Shown here: one piece after another, positions 49,734 to 59,902 of the stretch | Layout: each line of letters begins with the position of its first letter | How positions within the stretch are numbered: the first letter of the stretch is position 1 | From: Pseudomonadota bacterium | GTDB lineage: Bacteria > Pseudomonadota > Gammaproteobacteria > Xanthomonadales > Rhodanobacteraceae | Length of the DNA stretch: 64,000 nt | Direction of reading: 5' to 3' | NCBI GenBank assembly: GCA_018240565.1 | Contig: JAFEFO010000041.1 | Coordinates: forward strand, 62,001 to 126,000 | Notes under the pieces: model-generated | Database searches by the model: none | What the model saw: only the letters and a program-made list of their open reading frames with translations | Told to the model about the DNA's origin: nothing | Position numbers and translations under genes: made by a program

Positions 49734-51418
49734 TACATGCTCTCCGGTGCCGACACGCCGAGCAGATCCAGACCGTTGCGCAGCACCTGGCGTGCGGCCA
49801 CGATCAGCGCCAGGCGCGCGTTGCGCAACGCGGCGTCGTCGACGATGAAGGGATGGGCGTGATAGTACGCGTGCAGCGCGTTCGCCAGTTCACGCAGGTA
49901 TTGCGCAATGAGGTGCGGCTCCAGGGTGCGCGCCGCACTGTCCACGATTTCCGGATAGCGCGCCAGTTCCGTCATCAGCGCCGCCTCGTGTTCGTTGTCC
50001 AGGCGCGCCAGCTGCGCCAGGCCATCGTCGCGATCCCATTGCAGGCCGCGCTCGTCGAGCTGACGCAGCACGCTGCACACGCGGGCGTGCGCGTACTGGA
50101 TGTAGTACACCGGGTTGTCGTTGGATTGCGAACGCGCCAGATCGATGTCGAACACCAGTTGCGAATCGGCCTTGCGCGCGATCAGGAAATAGCGCGTCGC
50201 GTCGCGGCCGACTTCATCGACGAGATCGCGCAGGGTGACGTAACTGCCGGCGCGCTTGGACAGCTTCACTTCCTCGCCGCCGCGCATCACCGTGACCATC
50301 TGGTGCAGCACGTATTCGGGCCAGTCGTTCGGAATGCCGCAATCCAGCGCCTGCAGGCCGGCTTTCACGCGCGCCAGCGAACCGTGGTGGTCCGAGCCCA
50401 GTTCGGTGATGGCGCGCAGGTAGCCGCGGGTCCACTTGCTGTAGTGATAAGCGACGTCCGGCACGAAGTACGTGTAGGTGCCGTCCGACTTGCGCATGAC
50501 GCGATCCTTGTCGTCGCCGAAGTCGGTGGTCCTGAGCCATAGCGCGCCGCCTTCCTCGTAGGTGTGGCCGTGGCCGACGAGCTCGCGCACCGTATCGTCC
50601 ACCTTGCCTTCGGCGTACAGGGACGACTCGAGGAAATACACGTCGAAGCGCACGCCGAACGCGGCCAGGTCCGCATTCTGCTCGCGGCGCAGGAATGCCA
50701 CCGCAAACCGGCGGATGGCATCGAGGTCGTCTGTATCGCGCGCGGCGACGATGACCGTGCCGTCGGCTTCGACGTGCGCGCCGTCCCGATAGGCCTGCGC
50801 GACATCGGCGATGTAGTCGCCGTTGTAGGCATCCGCCGGCCATTGTGCGTCGCCGGGCTTCAGGCCCCGTGCACGCGCCTGCACCGACAGCGCAAGATTG
50901 CCGATCTGCACGCCGGCATCGTTGTAGTAGAACTCGCGCTTGACGTTCCAGCCGTTGGCGTCGAGCACGCGCGCGATGCAATCGCCGATCGCCGCGGCGC
51001 GGCCGTGGCCGACGTGCAGCGGGCCGGTCGGATTGGCCGACACGAACTCCACGCCGGCGGTCTTGCCGCCGCCAGAGGCATTGCGGCCGAAGGCGTCGCC
51101 CTGCGCATGGATGCGCCGCACCAGCGCGTGGTCGGCGGCGGGCGCGAGGAAGAAGTTGATGAACCCCGGACCGGCAATTTCCACTTTTGCAATTTGTGGA
51201 TTTTGCGGCAACGCCGCGACCAACGCCTGCGCCAGTGCGCGTGGATTGGTGCGCGCGGCTTTGGCCAGCAACAGCGCGGCATTGGTGGCGAAATCGCCGT
51301 GCTCGGCGCTGCGCGTGCGCTCGATGACGAACGGCGCCTCGGCGTCGGCGGGCAACAGGGCCTGCTCCCGCAAGCTGGCGATGGCCTGCAGGACGAGTTG
51401 GTGCAAGGAGTCTTTCAC
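49733..51418 (-). CDS. argS: Arginyl-tRNA synthetase
   Basis: 561 residues, class Ia synthetase charging tRNA-Arg. The N-terminal additional domain (1-110) precedes the HIGH motif as P-L-H-V-G-H. The KMSKS-like sequence is V-K-L-S-K-R-A-G, the replacement typical of ArgRS. A C-terminal anticodon-binding helical domain ends the protein. The SPOR gene follows with a one-base overlap. Confidence 0.97.
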   Translation of the reverse strand: MKDSLHQLVLQAIASLREQALLPADAEAPFVIERTRSAEHGDFATNAALLLAKAARTNPRALAQALVAALPQNPQIAKVEIAGPGFINFFLAPAADHALVRRIHAQGDAFGRNASGGGKTAGVEFVSANPTGPLHVGHGRAAAIGDCIARVLDANGWNVKREFYYNDAGVQIGNLALSVQARARGLKPGDAQWPADAYNGDYIADVAQAYRDGAHVEADGTVIVAARDTDDLDAIRRFAVAFLRREQNADLAAFGVRFDVYFLESSLYAEGKVDDTVRELVGHGHTYEEGGALWLRTTDFGDDKDRVMRKSDGTYTYFVPDVAYHYSKWTRGYLRAITELGSDHHGSLARVKAGLQALDCGIPNDWPEYVLHQMVTVMRGGEEVKLSKRAGSYVTLRDLVDEVGRDATRYFLIARKADSQLVFDIDLARSQSNDNPVYYIQYAHARVCSVLRQLDERGLQWDRDDGLAQLARLDNEHEAALMTELARYPEIVDSAARTLEPHLIAQYLRELANALHAYYHAHPFIVDDAALRNARLALIVAARQVLRNGLDLLGVSAPESM

Positions 51419-51763
51419 GCGGGAATTTCCGGAAACTTCGGCCTATTGTAGTCGGCGCGGCGCGCGCGCCAAGGGCAGTTTCACGACGATGCCCCGAAAA
51501 CCGCACAGCGGCGCGGTTTGCAGCCTGTGGATAAGTCTGTGCGTATCGCGCAATTCAGGCGCGTGCGCGATGGCTGGCGCCATGGCGCAGGTACGGCTCC
51601 GCACCGCCAGCGTTCGTCTATCTATTTGATAATGTTGATGAAATAGTGCTGCAACGCCGTGCAATTTTTGGACAAATGGGCAAAATGCGACGAATGCAGC
51701 ATTGTGTATAAATCCACGCGGTAAAGCGCACTGTGACGCCATTTCAGGCCCCGCGCAGGGCGC
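51419..51763. other. 345-bp intergenic region upstream of argS
   Basis: This is the only gap over 300 bp. No ORF or RNA was recognised. The right half (51600-51720) is much more AT-rich than its surroundings. It holds TGTGGATAA (51526-51534, a perfect DnaA box on the opposite strand) and TGTGTATAA (51703-51711, matching TTWTNCACA in reverse). The argS promoter must lie here on the minus strand. Confidence 0.6.
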
Positions 51764-52828
51764 TCAGCGTGCCTTGTTCGCCAGTGCGTGGAACGCCGCC
51801 AGCACCTCGTTGCCGGTGCGCGGCGCGGGCAAAGCCGCGCGCAGGTCGCGGACCAGCGCACGCATCGGCTGGACATTGGCGAGCTTGGCCGCGGCGAACG
51901 CGGCGCGACCCTGTGCCGAGCTGAACCGGTGCAGGTCGAAAAAGTAGTGTTCCTGGCCGGTGGTGAGGAAGTCGAGCATCGGCTGCGCTGAAGCCGCGCT
52001 CGCCGGATCGCGGTGGCTGCGCATTTCGCGCTCCAGGCACAGGCGCTCGGCGCTGGCCATGAGCAGCGGGAAGTCCTCGGCGACATTGGCCGTGTCCAGG
52101 TCCGCCGCGACCAGGGCCAGTTCAAGCGCATGCACGACATTCGTGTCGGCGCGCCAGCCGGGCGCATGCTTGTCGAGTTTGGTATCGAGTTTCTGCGCCA
52201 GGGCGCCGCCGGATTCGACCACGAGTTCGGCGGAATTGAACTCCGCCGCCGGCATCGCCGGACGCGCATCGAACGTGCTGCCGGCGATCATCAGTTCGAT
52301 GCTGGTGAACACCTCGGCGTTGCGTTCGCGGGAGAAGCCGCAGGCGTGCAGGATGCGGAAGGTTTCCTCGATGCTGGCGCGTTCGTTGCTGCCGGTGCCG
52401 GCGGCGAACTGCGGCACTTCCCGTTGGCGCAGGTCGTGCGCGGCCGCGAACAGCGCGAGCAGGAACCAGTCGCGCAGGCTCAGCGATGTGATGCCGATCG
52501 CGGCGATCAGGCGTTCCAGGCGCGGACCGAGGATTTCGAAGATATGGCCTTCGTTGTGGTAGGCGTGGAAATCGTCGCCCCAGCTGCCATGCCGGAAAGC
52601 GAGCCGGCAAAACGCCATCAGCACCGCATCCTCGGCACCGGCGACCGGCGGATGGTCGGTGCGCGCGGCGATGAGCGGCGCAAAGCGTTCGCGCCGGTGC
52701 GCGAGCAGTTCGAGCAGTTGCGGATTGCGCTCGCGCACGAGCTCGCGGGCCGTGGCGGCATCGGGCACGCGGCGCTCGATGTCGTCCGCGGGAAACTCCG
52801 TGGGATAGCGGAATATCACGGCGCGCAT
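51764..52828 (-). CDS. HD-domain protein resembling cyclic-nucleotide phosphodiesterase
   Basis: 354 residues. The core reads F-H-A-Y90-H91-N-E-G-H95, then A-A-A-H131-D132, then S-N-E-R-A-S-I-E-E and A-L-V-A-A-D243-L. This parallels the class I PDE pattern Y-H-N-x2-H, H-D, N-D-R-S-x-L-E and the A-A-D-L segment (seen in the sequence; family pattern from knowledge). It should bind two divalent metals and cleave a phosphodiester or phosphate. Substrate unknown. A strong AGGAGG lies before ATG 52828. It is single, between argS and radC. Confidence 0.65.
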   Translation of the reverse strand: MRAVIFRYPTEFPADDIERRVPDAATARELVRERNPQLLELLAHRRERFAPLIAARTDHPPVAGAEDAVLMAFCRLAFRHGSWGDDFHAYHNEGHIFEILGPRLERLIAAIGITSLSLRDWFLLALFAAAHDLRQREVPQFAAGTGSNERASIEETFRILHACGFSRERNAEVFTSIELMIAGSTFDARPAMPAAEFNSAELVVESGGALAQKLDTKLDKHAPGWRADTNVVHALELALVAADLDTANVAEDFPLLMASAERLCLEREMRSHRDPASAASAQPMLDFLTTGQEHYFFDLHRFSSAQGRAAFAAAKLANVQPMRALVRDLRAALPAPRTGNEVLAAFHALANKAR

Positions 52829-52861
52829 GTCCTCCTGCGCCGGAGTATAGCCCGAACCGCG

Positions 52862-53539
52862 TCAGAGCAAGCCGCGCGCCGCCAGCGAGGTCGGCGCGCC
52901 GCTGCCGATGATGAAGTGATCGACGACGCGGACCTGGATCAATTCCAGCGCGCGCTTGAGCTCGGTGGTGATGGCGCGGTCGGCCTGGCTGGGCTCGGCC
53001 ACGCCGGAGGGGTGGTTATGCGCAAGGATCACGGCGGCGGCGTTGTGCGCGAGGCAGCGGCGCACCACTTCGCGTGGATGTACGCTGGCGCCGTCGATGC
53101 TGCCGCGGAACAATTCCTCGAAGCCCAGGACGCGATGGCGATTGTCCAGGAACAGGCAGGCAAAGACTTCGTACGGATAGGCGCCGAGGCGGGCGCGCAG
53201 ATAGTCCGCGCAGGCCGAAGGATGGGCCAGGGCCTGTGGTTGCTGCATCTCGCAGGCGAGGTAACGCCGGCCCAGTTCCATGGCGGCGTGCAACCGGCAC
53301 GAAATCGCCGTGCCCAGGCCCGGTTCGGCGGCGAGCGTAGCCGCATCGCGCTCGAGCAGCGGCTTGAGTCCGCCATGGCGGGCAAGCAGCGTGCGGCCGA
53401 TGTCCACCGCGGTCATGCCGCGCCGACCGGTGCCGATGAACAGGGCCAGCAGTTCGGCATCGGACAAGGCGGTCACGCCGCGCGCGAGCAGCTTTTCGCG
53501 CGGACGTTCGGATTCGGGCCAGTCGCGGATCGTGAGCAT
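52862..53539 (-). CDS. radC: RadC-family JAB1/MPN protein
   Basis: 225 residues. The N-terminal HhH-like part (about 1-80) precedes the JAMM domain with A-H-N-H-P-S-G-x5-D zinc-binding signature. This is the RadC family (DUF2466), whose biological role is unresolved despite its name. It lies divergent from coaBC. Confidence 0.93.
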   Translation of the reverse strand: MLTIRDWPESERPREKLLARGVTALSDAELLALFIGTGRRGMTAVDIGRTLLARHGGLKPLLERDAATLAAEPGLGTAISCRLHAAMELGRRYLACEMQQPQALAHPSACADYLRARLGAYPYEVFACLFLDNRHRVLGFEELFRGSIDGASVHPREVVRRCLAHNAAAVILAHNHPSGVAEPSQADRAITTELKRALELIQVRVVDHFIIGSGAPTSLAARGLL

Positions 53540-53635
53540 GCGCGCAGCATGGCGTCGGCGCGTGGCAGGCGACAGGCGGCAGGCCGGTCAATTCCGGTAA
53601 GCTATCGACCTTTGTCTGTGTCGGAATTTTCCTGC

Positions 53636-54853
53636 ATGCCATCGCCGCCGCTGGCCAAGCTGCGCATCCTGCTCGGTGTCTCGGGTGGCATCGCCGCGTA
53701 CAAGGCCGCCGAGCTGGTACGGCGCCTGCGCGATGCGGGTGCAGTGGTGCGGGTCGTGCTGACCGCCAATGCCGCGCGTTTCGTCACGCCGCTGACGTTC
53801 CAGGCGCTGTCGGGCCAACCGGTGCGTAGCGGATTGTGGGACGAGTCCGCGGAAGCGGCGCTGGGACACATCGAGCTGGCGCGCTGGGCGCAGCGCATCC
53901 TCGTTGCGCCGGCCAGCGCAAATACCCTCGCGCGCCTGGCGCATGGCATGGCCGATGACCTGCTGGCGACCGTGTGCCTGGCCAGCACGGCGCCGCTCGC
54001 CATCGCCCCGGCGATGAACCTGCGCATGTGGGCGCATGCGGCCACGCAAGCCAATGTCGAGACCCTGCGCAGCCGCGGCGTCGCCATCCTCGGACCTGCC
54101 GACGGTCCGATGGCGGAGCCCGAGTCCGGTCCCGGCCGCCTGCTCGAGCCCGAGCGGATCGTGGCCGCGCTGGCGGCATTGCATGGCCCGAAACCGCTGG
54201 CGGGGCGGCGCGTGCTGGTCAGCGCCGGGCCGACCTGCGAGGACATCGATCCGGTGCGCTTCATCGGCAACCGCAGTTCCGGGCGCATGGGTTTTGCCAT
54301 CGCGCGGGCTGCGGTCGAACAAGGCGCGACGGTGCACCTCGTCGCCGGTCCCGTGCATCTGCCGACGCCCGCCGGCGTCGCGCGCGAGGACGTGCGCAGC
54401 GCGCGAGCGATGCGCGATGCCGTGATGCGACAAATTCCACAATGCGACATTTTCATTGCCGCCGCCGCGGTTGGTGACTATCGCCCGACCGAAATCGCCG
54501 CGCACAAGCTCAAGAAATCCGGCAAGGCGCTGGTACTTGAACTGACCGAGAACCCGGACATCGTGGCGCAAGTCGCGGCGTTGAAGAAGCGGCCATTCGT
54601 GGCCGGCTTCGCCGCGGAAACGCAAAATGTGGAGAAGCACGCGCGCACCAAGCTCGTGCGCAAGGGCCTGGATTTGATCGCCGCCAATCGCGTCGGCAAT
54701 GGCGTCGGGTTCGATGCGGACGACAACGAACTGACCTTGATTTGGCCGGGGGGCGAAGAACACCTGCCGCGTGCGGACAAATTGCAACTTGCACATGCCT
54801 TGCTCGCGCGCATCGGCGCCTTGCGTGCGAAATCGGCGAAGCGACGGCGATGA
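53636..54853 (+). CDS. coaBC: Phosphopantothenoylcysteine decarboxylase / phosphopantothenate-cysteine ligase
   Basis: 405 residues, bifunctional. The N-terminal flavoprotein CoaC half (1-185) has [18 protein letters not shown] (family catalytic region) and A-S-A-N-T. The C-terminal CoaB half has [14 protein letters not shown] and N-R-S-S-G-R-M-G. It adds cysteine to 4'-phosphopantothenate and decarboxylates it in CoA synthesis. ATG 53636 matches the family start; upstream codons are not conserved. Its stop overlaps dut (ATGA). Confidence 0.96.
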   Translation: MPSPPLAKLRILLGVSGGIAAYKAAELVRRLRDAGAVVRVVLTANAARFVTPLTFQALSGQPVRSGLWDESAEAALGHIELARWAQRILVAPASANTLARLAHGMADDLLATVCLASTAPLAIAPAMNLRMWAHAATQANVETLRSRGVAILGPADGPMAEPESGPGRLLEPERIVAALAALHGPKPLAGRRVLVSAGPTCEDIDPVRFIGNRSSGRMGFAIARAAVEQGATVHLVAGPVHLPTPAGVAREDVRSARAMRDAVMRQIPQCDIFIAAAAVGDYRPTEIAAHKLKKSGKALVLELTENPDIVAQVAALKKRPFVAGFAAETQNVEKHARTKLVRKGLDLIAANRVGNGVGFDADDNELTLIWPGGEEHLPRADKLQLAHALLARIGALRAKSAKRRR

Positions 54854-55308
54854 ACATCGATGTGGAACTGAAAATCCTCGATCCGCGCCTGGGTGGCGAG
54901 ATCCCGCTGCCCGCGCCGGCGACGCCGGGTTCGGCCGGGATGGATTTGCGCGCGGTGCTGGATGCGCCGCTGACGCTGCAAGCCGGCGCAACGGCACTCG
55001 TTCCCGCCGGCCTCGCCATCCACATCGGCGATCCGGACTATTGCGCGGTGATCCTGCCGCGCTCGGGCCTGGGCCACAAGCATGGCATCGTGCTTGGCAA
55101 TCTCACCGGCCTGATCGATGCGGACTACCAGGGCCCGCTGATGATTTCGTGCTGGAACCGCGCAGGCGTGCCCTATACCATTGCTCCGGGAGAGCGCATC
55201 GCGCAACTGGTGTTCCTGCCGGTGGCGCACGCGCGGTTCCGGGTGGTGGATGAATTCGCGGCGAGCCAGCGCGGCTCGGGCGGATTCGGCCACACCGGCG
55301 TGCGCTGA
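54850..55308 (+). CDS. dut: dUTP diphosphatase
   Basis: 152 residues, homotrimeric dUTPase. All five motifs can be read: [39 protein letters not shown] and [10 protein letters not shown]. It hydrolyses dUTP to dUMP. Its start overlaps the coaBC stop (ATGA), and algC follows 29 bp later, the gene order also seen in Pseudomonas. Confidence 0.97.
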   Translation: MNIDVELKILDPRLGGEIPLPAPATPGSAGMDLRAVLDAPLTLQAGATALVPAGLAIHIGDPDYCAVILPRSGLGHKHGIVLGNLTGLIDADYQGPLMISCWNRAGVPYTIAPGERIAQLVFLPVAHARFRVVDEFAASQRGSGGFGHTGVR

Positions 55309-55337
55309 ACGACCCAGGACGCAAACGGCAGATCGGC

Positions 55338-57728
55338 ATGGCGAACAAGTCCGGCGACAAACCTTCCGCACTACAACGCGCGTTCGAGCAGGCGCGCAAA
55401 CCGGGTGCGCTGGCGCGCGTGCTGGATCCGCGCAATGCGCTGTTCCTCGGCGCTTGCCTCGTATTCGTCGCCTGCGCGTTTTGCGCCTGGCAGTCGTGGC
55501 TGATGTGGAGCCGGATCAGCGGTGCGCGCCAGGCGGACTCGGTCTCCCGTGCGGAAGTGACGGCCTTGAACCAGGCCGTCGCCGAAACGCGCCGGCGCGT
55601 GATCCAGGCCGTGGATGGCGACGCCATCGCCGCGGCACTGGCGCCGGGCGACGACGCCGATCATGCCGGTGCCATCGCCGCCCTGAAGCAGGCGTTGCCC
55701 GATCTCGTCGCCGCCAATTTCTACCGCGCCGACCTGAGCGACGTGCTCGGCACCGATTTCGCAAAGTTCGGCTATGCCAAGGCAGCGATGCTGGTGCAGG
55801 CGCACCAGTCGCAGATGGGCGCGCCCCTGCAAACCCACCTGGTGGCAAACCGCGAGCGCGTTCTTTCATTTGCGCTGCCGGTCACCCACGACAAGCAGAC
55901 GCTGGCCTACGCCTATGTCGAATTGCCGTTTGCGCCGCTGCTCAAGGTCTTCGAGGAGCAAAGCCTGTCGAATGCGCGCATCGATTTGCGCCAGGGCGAC
56001 GGTCGCGGCGACCTGGTGATCGCCAGCATCGGCAACCACGCGGTGCGCGATTCGCTGACCGATCCCGGCATCGGCGTCGGCGGCAGCCTGTTCCGCATCG
56101 GCAGTGCGCGCGAGGAATTCTCGATCGTATTGCCGGACAACCTGTGGCTCGCGATTCCATTGACGCTCGTCTTGTTGGGGCTCGGCATGTTCCTGATGCA
56201 GGCACGCAACATCGGCCTGGGCGAGGCGTGGGATCGGTTCCTGCGCCGGCGCGTGGCGCCGGCCGGGCCGGAACAAACCCTGGCGCAGGCGATCGCCAAG
56301 CCGACACCTGTGGCCAAGCCCAAGCCCGTGGCGGCAGCGCCTGCCGAAGTGGCGGTTGATCGCAGCATCTTCCGCGCCTATGACATCCGCGGCGTGCTCG
56401 GCAAGACGCTTACCGCCGGCGTGGCCCGCCAGATCGGCCGCGCGATCGGCAGCGAAGCGCAGCAGCAGGGATTGAAGGAGATCGTGGTTGGCCGCGACGG
56501 CCGCCTGTCCGGGCCAGAGCTTTCCGCGGCGCTGATCGAAGGTTTGCGCGCGACCGGTTGCAATGTGATCGACATCGGCATGGTGCCGACACCGGTGCTG
56601 TATTTCGCCACCTACCACCTCAATGCGGGTTCTGGCGTGATGGTTACCGGCAGCCACAATCCGCCCGACTACAACGGCTTCAAGATCGTGCTCGGCGGGC
56701 AGACGCTGGCCGAGCAGGCGATCGTGGATCTGTACACGCGCATCAGCGAAAACCGGCTTGCCAGCGGCAGCGGCGGCTTGCAGACGATGGACGTGACGCC
56801 GGACTACATCGACCGCATCACCGGCGACGTGCTGATCGAGCGCAAGCTCAAGGCCGTGGTCGATTGCGGCAACGGCGTGCCCGGCGCGGTCGCACCGGCC
56901 GTGCTCGAAGGCATCGGCTGCGAAGTCCAGCCCTTGTATTGCGAGGTCGATGGCAATTTCCCGAACCACCATCCGGATCCGTCCGATCCGCACAATCTGC
57001 AGGACCTGATCCTGTCGGTGAAGCAGATGCACGCCGACGTGGGCCTGGCGTTCGACGGCGACGGTGATCGTCTGGGCGTGGTCACGGCCAATGGCGAGGT
57101 GATCTTCCCCGACCGCACCCTGATGCTGTTCGCGCGCGATGTACTCACGCGCAATCCGGGTGCAACGATCATCTACGACGTCAAATGCACCGGCAAGCTG
57201 CAACCGTGGATCCTGCAGGCCGGCGGCAGCCCGATCATGTGGAAGACCGGGCATTCGCTGATCAAGTCGAAGATGCGCGAGACCGAGGCGGAACTGGCCG
57301 GCGAGATGAGCGGGCACTTCTTCTTCCGCGAACGCTGGTACGGTTTCGACGATGGCATCTACGCCGCGGCGCGGCTGATGGAAATCCTCGCCGCCGATCC
57401 GGAAGGGCGTGCGCCGCAGGAGATTTTCGACAGCCTGCCCAAGGGCGTGTCCACGCCGGAATTGAAGATCGAGATGACTGAGGGCGAGCACTATCGCTTC
57501 ATCGAGCAATTCAAGGAGAACGCCAGCTTCGACGGTGCGCGCGTGACCACGATCGACGGCGTGCGCGCGGACTGGCCCGATGGCTGGGGCCTGGTGCGCG
57601 CATCCAACACCACGCCGGTGCTGGTGTTGCGCTTCGATGCCGATACGCCCGAGGCGCTGGCCCGCATCCAGGACACCTTCCGCAAGCAACTGCTGGCGCT
57701 GGACGTCGCGCTGAAGCTGCCGTTCTGA
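55338..57728 (+). CDS. algC: Phosphomannomutase/phosphoglucomutase with N-terminal membrane-anchored extension
   Basis: 796 residues. TM1 (about 34-56) is followed by a periplasmic stretch (about 57-265), TM2 (about 269-290) and a Pro/Ala/Lys linker. The catalytic PMM/PGM domain (about 342-796) has R-A-Y-D-I-R-G, phosphoserine Ser439 in V-T-G-S-H-N-P, the metal loop D-G-D-G-D-R, and G-E-M-S-G-H-F-F-F. It interconverts hexose-1- and 6-phosphates for LPS and exopolysaccharide. The bare enzyme is about 460 residues; the extra N-terminal half resembles a sensor-like periplasmic domain. It sits in the coaBC-dut-algC order. Confidence 0.92.
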   Translation: MANKSGDKPSALQRAFEQARKPGALARVLDPRNALFLGACLVFVACAFCAWQSWLMWSRISGARQADSVSRAEVTALNQAVAETRRRVIQAVDGDAIAAALAPGDDADHAGAIAALKQALPDLVAANFYRADLSDVLGTDFAKFGYAKAAMLVQAHQSQMGAPLQTHLVANRERVLSFALPVTHDKQTLAYAYVELPFAPLLKVFEEQSLSNARIDLRQGDGRGDLVIASIGNHAVRDSLTDPGIGVGGSLFRIGSAREEFSIVLPDNLWLAIPLTLVLLGLGMFLMQARNIGLGEAWDRFLRRRVAPAGPEQTLAQAIAKPTPVAKPKPVAAAPAEVAVDRSIFRAYDIRGVLGKTLTAGVARQIGRAIGSEAQQQGLKEIVVGRDGRLSGPELSAALIEGLRATGCNVIDIGMVPTPVLYFATYHLNAGSGVMVTGSHNPPDYNGFKIVLGGQTLAEQAIVDLYTRISENRLASGSGGLQTMDVTPDYIDRITGDVLIERKLKAVVDCGNGVPGAVAPAVLEGIGCEVQPLYCEVDGNFPNHHPDPSDPHNLQDLILSVKQMHADVGLAFDGDGDRLGVVTANGEVIFPDRTLMLFARDVLTRNPGATIIYDVKCTGKLQPWILQAGGSPIMWKTGHSLIKSKMRETEAELAGEMSGHFFFRERWYGFDDGIYAAARLMEILAADPEGRAPQEIFDSLPKGVSTPELKIEMTEGEHYRFIEQFKENASFDGARVTTIDGVRADWPDGWGLVRASNTTPVLVLRFDADTPEALARIQDTFRKQLLALDVALKLPF

Positions 57729-57735
57729 TTTCGCG

Positions 57736-58377
57736 TTACGGTTTTGTCGCGGGTTTGTCGCTAATCTGCCGGTAATGCGCCAGCTCCGCATCGAACTTCG
57801 CGGCGTTGTCGACCTTTTCCTGCTGCTTCGCGACAATGTAGGCCTTTTGCTTTTCGATGTTCGCGCGCAGCGACTCGATCTGCGCGCGCAAGTTGGCCGG
57901 TACCGGTTTGCCGGTGCGCTCCAGGTCCGCGGCATGCGTGAGGTTGTCGGTCAGGCTTTTTTCCTGGCTTTGCAGGCTGATCTGCGTGGCCTGGATGTAC
58001 TGGTCGATCATGGCCAGTTGCGCCTGGTGCGCCTCGCTCAGCATCTGTTCGGTCGGATACGCCGCGAGCAACTGTGCGTCGTCGCGGGCCTGGTCGGCTG
58101 CCACTTTGTCCGCCGCCTTCTTCTGCGCCTGGATTTTTTCCTCGGCCTTCGCCTCTTCAGCCGTCATCGGTCGCGCCACGTGGCGCAAACGCATGCCGTT
58201 GCCGTTGACGACGTCGTATCCGGCCTGGATGGCCGCATCGGACAGCACGTCGTCGAAATGCACGACGCCCTGTGCGTCCGTCCACCGGTAGCGGTCGCGG
58301 GTCTTGTCGGCGGCCAGCGCATTCGCGGCGGCGAGCGTGAGCAGAAGTAGTGCCAACAGCCAAGTGATGCGGCGCAT
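57736..58377 (-). CDS. DUF4124-domain periplasmic coiled-coil protein
   Basis: 213 residues. The signal peptide MRRITWLLALLLLTLAAANALA is followed by a DUF4124 domain, R-Y-R-W-T-D-A-Q-G-V-V-H-F-D-D (about 28-45), then a long helical Ala/Gln/Lys/Glu-rich region likely to form a coiled coil. DUF4124 proteins are common in Xanthomonadales and their function is unknown. It converges with algC, eight bp apart. Confidence 0.85.
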   Translation of the reverse strand: MRRITWLLALLLLTLAAANALAADKTRDRYRWTDAQGVVHFDDVLSDAAIQAGYDVVNGNGMRLRHVARPMTAEEAKAEEKIQAQKKAADKVAADQARDDAQLLAAYPTEQMLSEAHQAQLAMIDQYIQATQISLQSQEKSLTDNLTHAADLERTGKPVPANLRAQIESLRANIEKQKAYIVAKQQEKVDNAAKFDAELAHYRQISDKPATKP

Positions 58378-58418
58378 GGAAGAATCCTCCGATGCGCGAG
58401 TATAGCGCCGGGCGCCGG

Positions 58419-59060
58419 CTACACGCCGTATTCGGCGCGGTAGGCATCCAGGCGCGGGCGATGCGGGGCGAGCTCCGCGCGCTCGGCGGCGAGCACCAGC
58501 AAATCATCAAGTCGCGCGATGGCGATGACCGGGATGCCGAATTGCGCGAGGATTTCCTGCGCGGCCGACTGCGTGCCTTGTCCGCGCTCCTGGCGATCCA
58601 GTGCGATCGCAACGCCAGCAGGCGTGGCGCCGTTGGCGCGGATCAGGGCGATGGATTCGCGCGTGGCGGTGCCGGCGCTGATCACGTCGTCCACGATCAG
58701 CACGCGACCCTTGAGCGGCGCGCCGATCAGTACGCCGCCTTCGCCGTGATCCTTGGCTTCCTTGCGGTTGAAGGCGACTGGAATGTCGCGGCCGTGTGCG
58801 TTGGCCAGGGCAATCGCGGTCGCCGTCGCCAGCGCGATGCCCTTGTAGGCCGGGCCGAACAGCATGTCGAAGCCGACCTTGGCCGTGATGATGGTTTGCG
58901 CATAGGCGTTGCCGAGCGCAGCCAGTGCCGCGCCGGAATCGAACAGGCCGGCATTGAAAAAATAGGGACTCGAGCGCCCGGACTTGAGCGTGTATTCGCC
59001 AAAGCGCAACGCGTTCTTTTGCAGTGCCAAGTCGAGGAATTCGCGCTGGTGGGCGAGCAT
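58419..59060 (-). CDS. pyrE: Orotate phosphoribosyltransferase
   Basis: 213 residues, the same length as E. coli PyrE. It converts orotate and PRPP to OMP in pyrimidine synthesis. [17 protein letters not shown], the [12 protein letters not shown] loop and the PRPP motif [13 protein letters not shown] are all present. ATG 59060 (M-L-A-H-Q-R-E-F) is chosen for length and conservation over an upstream extension. It diverges from xthA. Confidence 0.96.
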   Translation of the reverse strand: MLAHQREFLDLALQKNALRFGEYTLKSGRSSPYFFNAGLFDSGAALAALGNAYAQTIITAKVGFDMLFGPAYKGIALATATAIALANAHGRDIPVAFNRKEAKDHGEGGVLIGAPLKGRVLIVDDVISAGTATRESIALIRANGATPAGVAIALDRQERGQGTQSAAQEILAQFGIPVIAIARLDDLLVLAAERAELAPHRPRLDAYRAEYGV

Positions 59061-59131
59061 GGTTATCGCGTTCGCGGTCTCGGGATTCCGGCTATTATCC
59101 ACGAGTCCCTGCGGTTGGAGTCGCGCCTGTC

Positions 59132-59902
59132 GTGAGAATCGTCAGTTTCAACGCCAACGGCATTCGCTCGGCCGCGAGCAAGGGGTTTTTCCAGTGGCTG
59201 GAGAAGCACGGCGCCGATGTCGTATGCCTGCAGGAAACCAAGGCACAGGAAGATCAATTGACCGATCCGATGTTCCGCCCGGATGGCCACCATTGCTTTT
59301 ATCGCGATGCGACGACCAAAAAGGGCTACTCGGGCGTGGCGATTTATTCCAGGCGCGAGCCCGACGACATGTTGACGAAGCTGGGCTGGGCGCCGTTCGA
59401 TGACGAAGGCCGCTACATCGAGGCGCGTTACGGGAAATTGAGCGTGGTGTCGTTTTACATTCCATCCGGCTCATCGGGTGATGAACGCCAGCAATTCAAA
59501 TTCAAGGTCATGGCGTGGCTCGACGGAATATTCGCGGACTGGCGCAAGTCCAAACGCGAGTATGTCTTGTGCGGCGACTGGAACATCGTGCGCAGCGAGC
59601 TCGATATCCGCAACTGGAAGTCGAACCAGAAGAACTCCGGGTGCCTGCCTGACGAACGTGCCTGGCTCAATGCGCTGGTCGGCAAACACGGCTGGATCGA
59701 TTCGTATCGCGCGCTGAAGCCGGATGGCGAGGACTACACTTGGTGGTCGGCGCGCGGTGCGGCGCGCGCGAACAATGTCGGTTGGCGCATCGACTACCAG
59801 ATCGTCACGCCGGGCCTGCGCGACAGGCTGAAGTCCTGTTCGATCGCAAGCACGCCGAAGTTTTCCGATCACGCGCCGTACACGGTCGATTATGCAGACT
59901 GA
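59132..59902 (+). CDS. xthA: Exodeoxyribonuclease III (AP endonuclease)
   Basis: 256 residues of the ExoIII/endonuclease-exonuclease-phosphatase fold: [28 protein letters not shown] and S-D-H-A-P catalytic elements. It repairs abasic sites and degrades 3' ends. GTG 59132 ([10 protein letters not shown]) is the conserved start. Overlaps the ampG start by 11 bp. Confidence 0.95.
   Translation: MRIVSFNANGIRSAASKGFFQWLEKHGADVVCLQETKAQEDQLTDPMFRPDGHHCFYRDATTKKGYSGVAIYSRREPDDMLTKLGWAPFDDEGRYIEARYGKLSVVSFYIPSGSSGDERQQFKFKVMAWLDGIFADWRKSKREYVLCGDWNIVRSELDIRNWKSNQKNSGCLPDERAWLNALVGKHGWIDSYRALKPDGEDYTWWSARGAARANNVGWRIDYQIVTPGLRDRLKSCSIASTPKFSDHAPYTVDYAD

Noticed and set aside
51419..51763. Possible replication origin
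   Set aside because: Only two DnaA-box matches, no dnaA, dnaN or parAB neighbours and no cluster of repeats.
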